Source of the DNA: Bacteroidales bacterium
Lineage (GTDB): Bacteria; Bacteroidota; Bacteroidia; Bacteroidales; VadinHA17
Length of the DNA: 64,000 nt
Direction of reading: 5' to 3'
Assembly (NCBI GenBank): GCA_025454815.1
Contig: JALONR010000003.1
Coordinates: 62,001 to 126,000, forward strand
Positions within the stretch are counted from its first letter, which is position 1; the number at the start of each line of letters is the position of its first letter. A program made the position numbers and the translations under genes. This document shows positions 26,724 through 36,100 of the stretch, piece by piece. The notes beneath the pieces are model-generated. The model worked only from the letters and a program-made list of their open reading frames with translations, was not told the origin of the DNA and did not search any database.

Positions 26724-29080
26724 ACAGGAATATCCAAAAACATCAGACTATGAATACTTCAGGCTTCAGCAAGGTGGAACAGTCGTTTTTCAACCGTTCC
26801 GGAAGAAAAAAGATTACAACCAGGATGCCATATGTCATTGTGGATAACTTTCCGGGACTGGGGCTCCTGACATCACTCAGGTTCCTTGAGTGGGTGGCGG
26901 AGAACCCTGACGGAGTGATAAGTCTCCCGACGGGAAAAACACCGGAGTACTTCATAAAGTGGACAAAATACCTCCTGAACAACTGGGATAAGCCGGAGTC
27001 AAGGAAAATAAGGGAGGACAACGGTCTCTTCCTGGAAAAAAAGCCATCGCTCCGGGGCCTTCATTTCGTTCAGATAGATGAGTTTTACCCGATTGATCCG
27101 CGTCAGCACAACAGCTTCTATGATTATGTAAGAAACTACTATATAGAAGGATTTGACCTTGATCCCAAAAAGGCGCTGCTAATCAATTCAGAGGAGATAA
27201 CACTGGCCGGCGGCAGGCACTTTTCAGAGGTTTTTCCTGATAACATCATTGATCTGTCACTACGTAACAGGGAGGCAGTCGGGTCGATGGAGAAGCTGCA
27301 GCAGGAGTCTCTCTTCAGGATAGACAACTGGTGCACCGGTTATGAAAAGAAGATCCGTGCCCTGGGAGGGATAGGATTCTTCCTCGGGGGTATCGGGCCT
27401 GACGGCCATATCGCCTTCAATACCAGGGGAAGCGACCACAACTCAGCCACCAGGCTCACGGCAACCAACTTCGAAACACAGGCTGCCTCAGCAGGTGACC
27501 TGGGAGGAATAGAGGTATCAAGAACCCGGCTTGTGATAACCATCGGACTTGGTACCATAAGCTATAACCCTGATGCGGTTGCCATAATCTTTGCAGCCGG
27601 TGACGCCAAGGCGCTGGTTGTAAGAAATGCGCTGGAGAATGCACCCGACAATCTTTACCCTGCAACAGTTCTTCAGTCCATTCCGAATGCCCGCTTCTAC
27701 CTGACCGAGGGGGCCTCGGTTCAGCTTCATGACTCAATCGAAAGGTTTTACAGGGAAGGGGAATGGACTTTCGAAAAGACCGAAAGGGCTGTCTTCGACC
27801 TGTGTCAGAAGATCGAGAAATATGCTCACAAACTGGTATTGGACGACCTGTTGAACGATGAATACTGCTCCCTGATACCAGGTCTGAGTCTGAATACGGT
27901 TGCTGATGTGATTGAATCCACGAAGCGAAAGATTGAAGCAGGGCTGAAAAGGGAGAGAAATACAACTTTCTTCCATACAGGTCCTCATCATGATGATATA
28001 ATGCTCGGAATATTCCCGGCCATCATTCCCCAATTGCGGGAGATAACCAACAGGTTTCACTTTTCTGTTCTTACCTCCGGGTTCACGGCCGTGACAAACA
28101 GCATGCTCCTCGGACTGCTTGAGGAGACCCAGCGACTGATATCCATTGATATGATACAGATGCTTCGGTATCCTGATTTCTTTGAGTCAGGCTATAAATT
28201 CAAGTGGGACAAGGATGTAAGTCATTATCTCGACAAGGTCGCAGACAAGGATGAAGCCGGGAAACTGAGAGGTTTGTGCCACCGCATCGTCCGGGCCATG
28301 GTGGATATCTACCAGTTGAAGTCAAAGGATCAGCTTGTGGAACAGATCAGGAGGAACATTGAGCTGATCCGCGGGAGCTACAGCGGTGAGAAGAATCCTC
28401 CTGACATCCAGCGGCTCAAGGGGATGCTCCGGGAGTATGAGGAGGAACTGGTATGGGCTCACTACGGTGTGCCTGTCCGGAATATAGAGCACCTGAGGCT
28501 GGGCTTTTATACGGGAGATATCTTCACCCAGCAGCCTGACAAGCACAGGGATGTTGAGCCTATATTGCAGTGCCTGAGGCGGATACAGCCTAATATCATC
28601 AGCCTCGCATTTGACCCGGAGGGGTCGGGTCCTGATACTCATTATAAGGTGTTGCAGGCGATTGCCGAGGCGCTGAGACAGTGGAGCCTGGAGAAGGATC
28701 TATCGGAACTGAGGATAATCGGATACAGGAACGTGTGGTTCAGGTTCCTGCCTTCTGAGGCAAACGTATTTGTCCCGGTATCGCTCAACTCCATGGCTGT
28801 GCTTAACCAGTCATTCCGTGACTGCTACGTCAGCCAGGTAAATGCTTCGTTCCCGAGCCCGTCATATGACGGTCCTTTCAGCGACCTGTCTCAGCAGGTG
28901 TGGGTTGAGCAGTTCAAGCAGGTTCAGCTGATCCTGGGAAAGGACTTCTTCTATGAGAATGAGAGTCCGAAGATCAGGGGGACTCATGGCATGGTATACT
29001 ACAAGGAAATGCCGGTCAATGAGTTCCTGCAGCATGCCCGTGAACTCGAAAAAAGCGTCGAGGGGGCGAACATTCACTGA
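26720..29080 (+). CDS. nagB: Glucosamine-6-phosphate deaminase fused to a PIG-L deacetylase-like domain
   Basis: 786 residues. The NagB/SIS-like domain (about 20-370) has ISLPTGKTPEYF, HFVQIDEFYPI and GIGPDGHIAFNTRG, so it should convert glucosamine-6-phosphate to fructose-6-phosphate plus ammonia. The second half (about 410-690) is PIG-L/LmbE-like: H423-H-D425-D426 aligns with the AHPDD zinc motif of MshB, and H641 in GPDTHYKV supplies the third zinc ligand. PIG-L enzymes remove N-acetyl groups from GlcNAc derivatives, so this protein could perform both the NagA-type and NagB steps; no separate nagA is in the window. Start at 26720 overlaps the previous stop; ATG 26750 is an alternative. Confidence 0.88.
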   Translation: MNRNIQKHQTMNTSGFSKVEQSFFNRSGRKKITTRMPYVIVDNFPGLGLLTSLRFLEWVAENPDGVISLPTGKTPEYFIKWTKYLLNNWDKPESRKIREDNGLFLEKKPSLRGLHFVQIDEFYPIDPRQHNSFYDYVRNYYIEGFDLDPKKALLINSEEITLAGGRHFSEVFPDNIIDLSLRNREAVGSMEKLQQESLFRIDNWCTGYEKKIRALGGIGFFLGGIGPDGHIAFNTRGSDHNSATRLTATNFETQAASAGDLGGIEVSRTRLVITIGLGTISYNPDAVAIIFAAGDAKALVVRNALENAPDNLYPATVLQSIPNARFYLTEGASVQLHDSIERFYREGEWTFEKTERAVFDLCQKIEKYAHKLVLDDLLNDEYCSLIPGLSLNTVADVIESTKRKIEAGLKRERNTTFFHTGPHHDDIMLGIFPAIIPQLREITNRFHFSVLTSGFTAVTNSMLLGLLEETQRLISIDMIQMLRYPDFFESGYKFKWDKDVSHYLDKVADKDEAGKLRGLCHRIVRAMVDIYQLKSKDQLVEQIRRNIELIRGSYSGEKNPPDIQRLKGMLREYEEELVWAHYGVPVRNIEHLRLGFYTGDIFTQQPDKHRDVEPILQCLRRIQPNIISLAFDPEGSGPDTHYKVLQAIAEALRQWSLEKDLSELRIIGYRNVWFRFLPSEANVFVPVSLNSMAVLNQSFRDCYVSQVNASFPSPSYDGPFSDLSQQVWVEQFKQVQLILGKDFFYENESPKIRGTHGMVYYKEMPVNEFLQHARELEKSVEGANIH

Positions 29081-29109
29081 CAAAGGACCGCGGCTTCACC
29101 GTGCAAAAG

Positions 29110-29137
29110 GGGAACCGGGTATAGACTCCTGGTTCCC
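29110..29137. terminator. Hairpin between convergent nagB and namZ
   Basis: GGGAACCGGG (29110-29119) pairs with TCCTGGTTCCC-type arm 29128-29137 (one G-T wobble), 8-nt loop. It lies in the 77-bp convergent spacer and may serve both directions; the following TTAATATT is only weakly T-rich. Confidence 0.6.
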
Positions 29138-29157
29138 GGTTAATATTGGCTGTTGTA

Positions 29158-30414
29158 TTATTCGTAAAGGAAGTATTTCGAGGCTTTTGCCCTGAACGCC
29201 GGGATGTCATCGGTCCAGAGGTCCATGATGTCACTTACCCTGAAATTCTTCGTGAATCGGTTTCTTACCTCGTCGGTGCCGCACACCTTGTCGAACATGG
29301 CGTGGCGTGACGGGTCACACATAGTGAAGAGGTTTTTGTCGGGCCACAGACGGTGTGCTTCCTGCATTATATAAAACTGCAGCAGTGTCAGCGGGGCTGC
29401 CGCAGCATCGGTGATATGTATCTGTACTCCGTGTACCATTTTGCCCTCGAGGGTGCTGAAATATGGTTTATAGTGGATCGGCCTGAAGATCACTCCCGGA
29501 AGCTTTAGCCCGTTAAGGGATGCCGACAGGGAGTCGGCATTGATCCAGGGTGCGGCGAATGTCTGGAAAGGAATTGTATAACCCACTCCAATGCTGACGG
29601 CATAGAGTTCACCGGCAATTCCGGTGGCAGGGTAGTAGAGGGGAGTATCTCTGTGGGGCACCTGGGGAGAAGATGGCACCCAGGGCAGTCCGGTATCCCC
29701 GAAGTGCATATCTCTTCGCCAGCCGCTCATCTTTACTACATGCAACCCGCAGACAACGCCGTTTGCCAGCATTCTTTCCCCGTTAAGGAAGGTGGCAAGC
29801 TCGCCCACGGTCATTCCATGTATATACGGGATGGCAAACTGACTGACAAAGGAAAAGAAACCGGGGCGTGTGACAGCCCCTTCCATACGTATGCCACCGA
29901 GAGGATTGGGCCGGTCAAGAACCACCACCGGGATTCCGTTCTCGGCAGCTGCCTCCATCACAAGACCGAGTGTGCTGATGAATGTATAAGACCTGGACCC
30001 TATATCCTGTATGTCATATACCAGGATGTCAATTCCCTTCAGCATTTCAGGGGAGGGTTTCCTTGTTTTTCCGTACAGGCTGTAGACCGGGAGACCTGTT
30101 GACGGGTCAGTCTCAAAATCGACATACTCCCCGGCGGTGAACTCACCCCTTACACCATGCTCCGGACCATAGAGTGCTACAAGATTAACCTCCGGAGCAT
30201 TGTGGAGGATGTCCACTGTTGACCTGAGACGGCTGTCCACACCCGTCGGGTTGGTGACAAGACCGACTCTTTTTCCCTTCAGAATTTCGAAACTGTTCCT
30301 GACCAGGGTCTCAATTCCGGTTTCAACCCGTTGTCCTGTAAGGGTTCCTGCAAAGAAAAACAACAGGGCTAAAGTCATCCCTTTTCTTAAAAGTGAAATG
30401 GTTATTGTCTTCAT
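29158..30414 (-). CDS. namZ: Exo-beta-N-acetylmuramidase NamZ (DUF1343, GH171)
   Basis: 418 residues with a signal peptide (about 1-27, FFFAGTLTGQ). Family hallmarks in order: KGKRVGLVTNPTGVD, NLVALYGPEHGVRGEF, GLPVYSLYGKTRKPSPEML, DILVYDIQDIGSRSYTFIST, and VVLDRPNPLGG. NamZ removes MurNAc from the non-reducing end of peptidoglycan glycan and was characterised in Bacillus subtilis and Tannerella forsythia. Predicted to be periplasmic. It is transcribed towards the big plus-strand operon and divergently from the NlpC/P60 gene. With MurK and MurQ it provides the MurNAc route. Confidence 0.93.
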   Translation of the reverse strand: MKTITISLLRKGMTLALLFFFAGTLTGQRVETGIETLVRNSFEILKGKRVGLVTNPTGVDSRLRSTVDILHNAPEVNLVALYGPEHGVRGEFTAGEYVDFETDPSTGLPVYSLYGKTRKPSPEMLKGIDILVYDIQDIGSRSYTFISTLGLVMEAAAENGIPVVVLDRPNPLGGIRMEGAVTRPGFFSFVSQFAIPYIHGMTVGELATFLNGERMLANGVVCGLHVVKMSGWRRDMHFGDTGLPWVPSSPQVPHRDTPLYYPATGIAGELYAVSIGVGYTIPFQTFAAPWINADSLSASLNGLKLPGVIFRPIHYKPYFSTLEGKMVHGVQIHITDAAAAPLTLLQFYIMQEAHRLWPDKNLFTMCDPSRHAMFDKVCGTDEVRNRFTKNFRVSDIMDLWTDDIPAFRAKASKYFLYE

Positions 30415-30559
30415 ATATAGTTTGTTGATGTCTCTGGTTAATTAATTCAGTCTGTCATGGCAGTGCATGACACGAACCGGGTTGTCTCATATAATACAAG
30501 TTCCGGCCCTGTCCTTAAAATATTTCTGTCTGACAAATTAAATAAAATTCAATTGCCTA

Positions 30560-30590
30560 TTGACTTGAATATTATAAATATTTATTTTTG
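30560..30590 (+). promoter_or_regulatory. Bacteroidota-type promoter for the NlpC/P60-epimerase unit
   Basis: TTG at 30560-30562, a 20-bp spacer, and TATTTTTG at 30583-30590 match the -33/-7 consensus (TTG, 19-21 bp, TAnnTTTG). The -7 box ends 26 bp before the ATG at 30617. This is the best-formed promoter in the window; the 202-bp divergent spacer 30415-30616 is very AT-rich near it. Confidence 0.6.
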
Positions 30591-30616
30591 GATTTGTAAG
30601 ATGTAATACAACTTTC

Positions 30617-31789
30617 ATGAAACCCTTAAACTACCTTGTCCTATTATTAACCCTGATTCTGCTTGCCGGTTGTCAGAAGAAAGAGGTTCCCGGGGAACTG
30701 AAGGAACAGCTTGATTCAATTGCATCTGCAATGGTGCCACAGCATGCCGAATCGATATGCGATGTCTCCCTCGTCCTGTCAGAAAACGGTGTACTGACAG
30801 TAAAGGGTGAGACTGATCTTCCTGGGGCCAAAAGTGCAATTATTGAGATGCTTGATGCTTCGGGACACAACTATGCTGACAGCATAATCGTTCTGCCTGA
30901 TCCTTCAGTGGTTGAAAAGCCCTGGGGGCTTATAGCTGTGAGTGTATGCAATATCAGGACAAAGCCGGCGCATTCTGCCGAAATGGCCACTCAGGGACTT
31001 TTGGGCACTCCGGTAAAAATACTAAACAAGCGTGGAGGCTGGTTTCTGATTCAGACACCCGATTCCTATATTGGATGGACGGATGATCCGGTGGCCGAGC
31101 TGAGTGATGAGGAGCTGGCCCTGTGGAAAAGCAGTGAGAGGCTGATATACCTTGGTCATACAGGTATTATAACTGACAGCAGGGGAGAGACAGTTTCAGA
31201 TGCTGTTTTCGGGATTATCCTGGTAAAAACCGGCGAACGTGGCGTCAACTGGTCCGTGGTACTTCCAGACGGGAGGGCCGGAGAGGTGAGAAAGAATGAA
31301 ACAGAAGATTTCAGGAAGTGGGCGGAAAGTGCCAGCATTGAAACACAGAGACTCATAAGTTTTGCCAGGTTGTTCATGGGGTCGCCATATCTCTGGGGCG
31401 GGACCTCAACCAAGGGGGTTGACTGCAGCGGTTATACCAAGACCATATATTATTACGGCGGGGTGATAATGACCAGGGATGCTTCGGGCCAGTTCAGGTA
31501 TGGCGATGAGGTCAGCATTGAGAACCCCTGTGAATCACTTGCTCCTGGTGACCTGCTCTATTTCGGAAGAGAGAGGGATGGGAAGGTGAGAATAACCCAC
31601 ACCGGTATGTATATCGGTGATACTGAGTTTATTCACTCATCACGATTGGTCAGGATTAACAGTTTCGATTCAACCAGGACAAATTACAGCGCCTATCTGC
31701 TGGAAATCCTGCAGGGTGCAAGAAGGGTGACCGGTTTCACGGAGGGGAAGGGTTTGCAGAGAGTGGCGCAGCACAGCTGGTATTTTTGA
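30617..31789 (+). CDS. NlpC/P60 peptidoglycan endopeptidase lipoprotein with SH3-like domains
   Basis: 390 residues. Lipoprotein signal with lipobox LLAGC (Cys at 19). Two SH3b-like modules lie at about 110-250 (VSVCNIRTKPAHSAEM is a bacterial SH3 start), then a C-terminal NlpC/P60 (C40) domain with the triad C270 (GVDCSGYTK), H328 (RITHTGMYIG) and H340 (FIHSS). The arrangement resembles YkfC-type gamma-D-glutamyl-diamino acid endopeptidases, which release L-Ala-D-Glu from stem peptides already freed from sugar. The following epimerase gene acts on exactly that dipeptide, which strengthens the call. Confidence 0.92.
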   Translation: MKPLNYLVLLLTLILLAGCQKKEVPGELKEQLDSIASAMVPQHAESICDVSLVLSENGVLTVKGETDLPGAKSAIIEMLDASGHNYADSIIVLPDPSVVEKPWGLIAVSVCNIRTKPAHSAEMATQGLLGTPVKILNKRGGWFLIQTPDSYIGWTDDPVAELSDEELALWKSSERLIYLGHTGIITDSRGETVSDAVFGIILVKTGERGVNWSVVLPDGRAGEVRKNETEDFRKWAESASIETQRLISFARLFMGSPYLWGGTSTKGVDCSGYTKTIYYYGGVIMTRDASGQFRYGDEVSIENPCESLAPGDLLYFGRERDGKVRITHTGMYIGDTEFIHSSRLVRINSFDSTRTNYSAYLLEILQGARRVTGFTEGKGLQRVAQHSWYF

Positions 31790-31864
31790 TAACCAAAGTT
31801 TACCCGGATGTTCAATCTGATGGCATGCGGGTCATTGAGACCATAAAACACTGACTTCCTTTAC

Positions 31865-33019
31865 ATGAAGAAAAGAGATTTTATCAAGATCAGCGGGCTT
31901 GTAGCAGGTGCACTGATAACCGGTTGCAAGGGATCACCCGGAGACAGGGCCTCAGGCCTGGTCATGGGAGCGGGTAAAAGCGGGGGAGTGATGAAATTGA
32001 GCTATAAGCCATATGAGCTTCAGCTCAGACACGTATTCACGGTTGCTGCCAGCTCCAGGACCACAACGCCGGTGGTGCTGACCACCATAGAATATGATGG
32101 TATAAAGGGTTTTGGAGAGGCGTCCATGCCCCCGTACCTGGGAGAAAGCCATGAGTCAGTCCTCAGTTTCCTCTCGAAGGTTGACCTGGAGCAGTTCCAT
32201 GATCCGTTCATGAGGGAGGACATACTTGCCTATATTGAAGGGATCATGCCGGGCAATCATGCGGCAAAGGCATCTCTTGACATAGCCCTTCATGATCTGA
32301 CGGGAAAGCTTCTCGGACAGCCCTGGTTCAGGCTCTGGGGCCTCGATCCTCAGAAAGCCCCGGTAACCAGCTTCACGATTGGCATTGACACCGCGGAAGT
32401 TGTGAAGGAGAAGACTCTCGAGGCGAGCCCCTACAAACTTCTAAAGATAAAAATGGGAAGGGACAATGACAGGGAGATGATCGATACGGTCAGGTCGGTC
32501 ACAGATGTTCCTGTCTTCGTTGATGTTAACCAGGGATGGAAAGACCGTAACTATGCTCTTGAAATGGCAAACTACCTCAGTGAACGGGGAGCACTTTTCA
32601 TAGAGCAGCCGATGCCGAAGGAACAGATTGATGACATTGCCTGGCTGACCGAAAACAGTCCTCTGCCAATCATTGCCGATGAAGCCCTCCAGACCGTTGA
32701 TGACCTGCTGCTGATGAAGGGTGTCTATTCCGGCATCAACATCAAGCTGATGAAATGCGGAGGGATGGATGCCGCCTACAAGATGATCACCATGGCAAGG
32801 CAGATGGGAATGAAGATATTGATAGGATGTATGACCGAAACTTCATGCGCAGTTTCGGCAGCTGCTCAGTTATCTCCTTTGGTGGACTGGGCGGACCTTG
32901 ACGGTAACCTGCTTATTAGCAATGATATATATGAAGGGATGACCGTTGTTGACGGGAAGATTACTCTTCCTGACCGGCCGGGTATAGGAATTATTGAGAA
33001 AAAAAGTGGGAACTTGTAA
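31865..33019 (+). CDS. Dipeptide (L-Ala-D/L-Glu) epimerase with export signal
   Basis: 384-residue enolase-superfamily, muconate-lactonizing subgroup. Residues: K-x-K in LLKIKMGRD, metal ligands D (VDVNQGW), E (IEQPMP) and D (IADEAL), the second catalytic Lys in INIKLMKCGG, and the C-terminal DLDGN motif, the DxD mark of dipeptide epimerases that grips the substrate amino group. It converts L-Ala-D-Glu to L-Ala-L-Glu for normal peptidase digestion. The N terminus KKRDFIKISGLVAGALITGC looks like a Tat-style signal (KR in place of RR) with a lipobox at Cys21, so the enzyme is probably exported; the well-known E. coli enzyme is cytoplasmic. Follows the NlpC/P60 gene by 75 bp. Confidence 0.9.
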   Translation: MKKRDFIKISGLVAGALITGCKGSPGDRASGLVMGAGKSGGVMKLSYKPYELQLRHVFTVAASSRTTTPVVLTTIEYDGIKGFGEASMPPYLGESHESVLSFLSKVDLEQFHDPFMREDILAYIEGIMPGNHAAKASLDIALHDLTGKLLGQPWFRLWGLDPQKAPVTSFTIGIDTAEVVKEKTLEASPYKLLKIKMGRDNDREMIDTVRSVTDVPVFVDVNQGWKDRNYALEMANYLSERGALFIEQPMPKEQIDDIAWLTENSPLPIIADEALQTVDDLLLMKGVYSGINIKLMKCGGMDAAYKMITMARQMGMKILIGCMTETSCAVSAAAQLSPLVDWADLDGNLLISNDIYEGMTVVDGKITLPDRPGIGIIEKKSGNL

Positions 33020-33120
33020 TACAACCTGCACAGAAATATGTATCTTTCTTTTGGGAATACCTGATATTATATTTCCAACTATATACCTAATCTATACTAA
33101 TTAACCCTAAATCCAATCAC

Positions 33121-36100
33121 ATGAGAACAAAACTATTAATGTTGTTTGCGGTTTTGGGACTGATGCTTTCACAAAGCATATATGCTCAGTCTAAGATCGT
33201 GACAGGGACTGTCACAGACGCCACAACTAATGAGAAGTTGCCTGGCGTCAACGTGATAATCAAGAACACTACCACAGGTACGAGTACCGACCTGAACGGG
33301 GTTTACTCAATCAATGTCGCTCCGGGGCAGGTACTTGTCTTTACTTCTCTGGGATATTCAACACAGGAGGTGACCGTGGGCGCAGCCAGCAGGATTGATG
33401 TAAGCCTGAGGCCTGATGTTGAGTTTATTGAAGAGGTTGTGGTGGTCGGTTACGGCACTCAGAGAAGAGCCAACCTGACCGGAGCAGTATCTTCGGTAAA
33501 TGTTGAAAAGACACTGGAGGCAAGGCCGATAGCTGATGCAGGCCGAGGTCTCCAGGGAACCATGCCCGGACTCAGTGTCGTTATCCCCAGCGGTGAAATT
33601 GGATCTGACCCGATCATGAAGATACGTGGTCAGATTGGGTCACTTCAGGGCGGATCATCACCTCTTATTCTTGTTGACAACGTTGAGATTCCCTCAATAC
33701 AGATGCTTAACCCTGATGATATCGAATCAATCTCCATCCTTAAGGACGCGGCATCTGCTTCGATATACGGTGCAAAAGCTGCATTCGGGGTTATACTTAT
33801 TACCACAAAGAAGGGAGCCAAGAATCAGGGCGTGACTGTTTCCTACAACGGCAACCTCTCATTCCAGAACATATCCAAAAAAATGGATATGGCCGGTCTG
33901 GATGCACTGGAATACACACTGGCAGCATTTGAGCGTGTTGGCGGGACAGTTGCCGGCGCATTCTGGATGGTTACACGCGAGGGATATGAGAAAGCTGTTC
34001 AATGGCAGGAGAAGTGGGGAGATGTTGTTGGTCCTGATGATCCTATGGTATTTGGCCGCGACTGGTATGTTGATGCAAACAACCGCAAGATCGGGCTGAG
34101 GACCTATGACCCTTATTATTATATGGTAAAAGAGTGGACTCCCACTCAACTGCATAATTTCTCGGTAAACGGCAAGACCGGGAACACGGATTACAATATA
34201 GGGCTCGGATACCTGGATCAGACTGGCATAATCAAGCCATCTAAGATTGATGATTTCAAGCGTTACAACGGGTCAATAAAGCTGGGTACACAGGTAACTG
34301 ACTGGCTCAGGGTCAATGTCGGTGCACTTTATTCAAAGCGCAACAAGAGATATGCCTATGCCACCAACTCCACAACAGCAGACCCGTGGCTTTATATCTA
34401 CCGCTGGGGACCCACTTATCCCATGACTACCGAGGATGGCGATCCGACACGCAACCCCGCTTACGAAATGTCTGTTGCCAATACGGCAAACCAGATGAAT
34501 AATTACACAAGCGTAAACGGTGGTTTAGAGATCACCCCGATGAAAAACTGGTATATAAACTTCGATTATACGCATTCAAACCTGGAATACATCACAAACA
34601 GACCGGGTACAAGGTATACGGCACGAAATACATGGACTTCTGCTATACCAAAAATGGATGATAACGGCAATCGGATATACGTTGATTCAAGCACAGGCCA
34701 GGTTGTCTCTTCAACCACACCGGGAGCAATACCGGCCTTCAGGCTGAGCATGGATACATATACGGCAGTAGGTTCAAACCCTGATCATATATATCGGCGT
34801 TCTGAAAACAACGTGAGGAATACCATGAACCTCTTCACAACATATGATCTGGATGTTCTTGATGACCATCATTTCAGGGCTTTGCTGGGGATGAACAGGG
34901 TAGCATATGAGGAGGCTTACAACTGGTCGCAGACAACACAGCTCATTGATTACAACAACCCGCAGTTTGATCTTGCCTATGGCACGCAGACAACAAGCGG
35001 AGGAGCATACTGGGAATCACAGCTTGGCTTCTATGGACGTCTGAACTATAATTTCAGGGAGAAATACCTGTTTGAGGCCAACCTGAGGTATGACGGCACC
35101 TCAAAATTCCCGACAGACCTTCAGTGGCGCTGGTTCCCCTCATTCTCGGCAGGATGGATCCTTACACAGGAGGAGTTCATGGCATGGGCAAGACCGACTG
35201 TCAGCTCGTTCAAGCTTCGTGCTTCATGGGGTACCATCGGAGACCAGACAGTTTCGAATTCCCTGTACATTCCAACCATGGGAGGTTCTCAGAATAACTG
35301 GCTTCTGGGCGCTGCAAAACTCTACCAGTTCGGTACTCCGGGAGCAGTTTCCGCATCAGTTACATGGCAGGATATCACAACCCTGAACCTGGGATTTGAT
35401 GCGCGCTTCCTGAGCAACAAACTCGGTGTTACATTTGACTGGTACCAGCGTGACACAAGGAACATGATAGTTCCACAGGAAGGGCTTCCGACAACATTCG
35501 GAACCAGTGCACCGCAGGGTAATTTCGGTTCATTACGTACCAAGGGGTTTGAACTGCAGGTTGATTATAACCACCTATTTGAGAACGGACTCGGGATCAG
35601 CCTGATGGCAACACTTTCAAATGCTGTGTCCAAGATTACTGAATATGGATCAACTATGAGCATTGATTCATGGTATGTAGGCAAAACCTATGGAGAGATC
35701 TGGGGTTATGAAACAGACAGGCTCTTCCAGGCAGATGACTTTGCATACGATGGTGAAGGAAACCTGATAAGGGTCACGGTGCCTAATGAGGCCGGAACGG
35801 CAAACTACACCATCTACCAGCTTGCGGATCCCAACACACCCATCCAGGGAAGGCTGCAGGCAGGCAACTTCCTCTTTATGCCCGGTGATGTAAAATTCGT
35901 TGACCTGAATGGTGACGGATACATAAATCCGGGTAACCGGTTGTTAGAAGATGCTGACGGTAAACCTGACTATGGCGACCTGAAGATCATCGGTAACTCA
36001 ACCCCGCGCTTCCTCTACGGATTCCGTACGGACCTTAATTATAAGGGTATAGATCTGTCATTCTTTATCCAGGGCGTTGGAAAACGTGAGGTCTGGGGAG

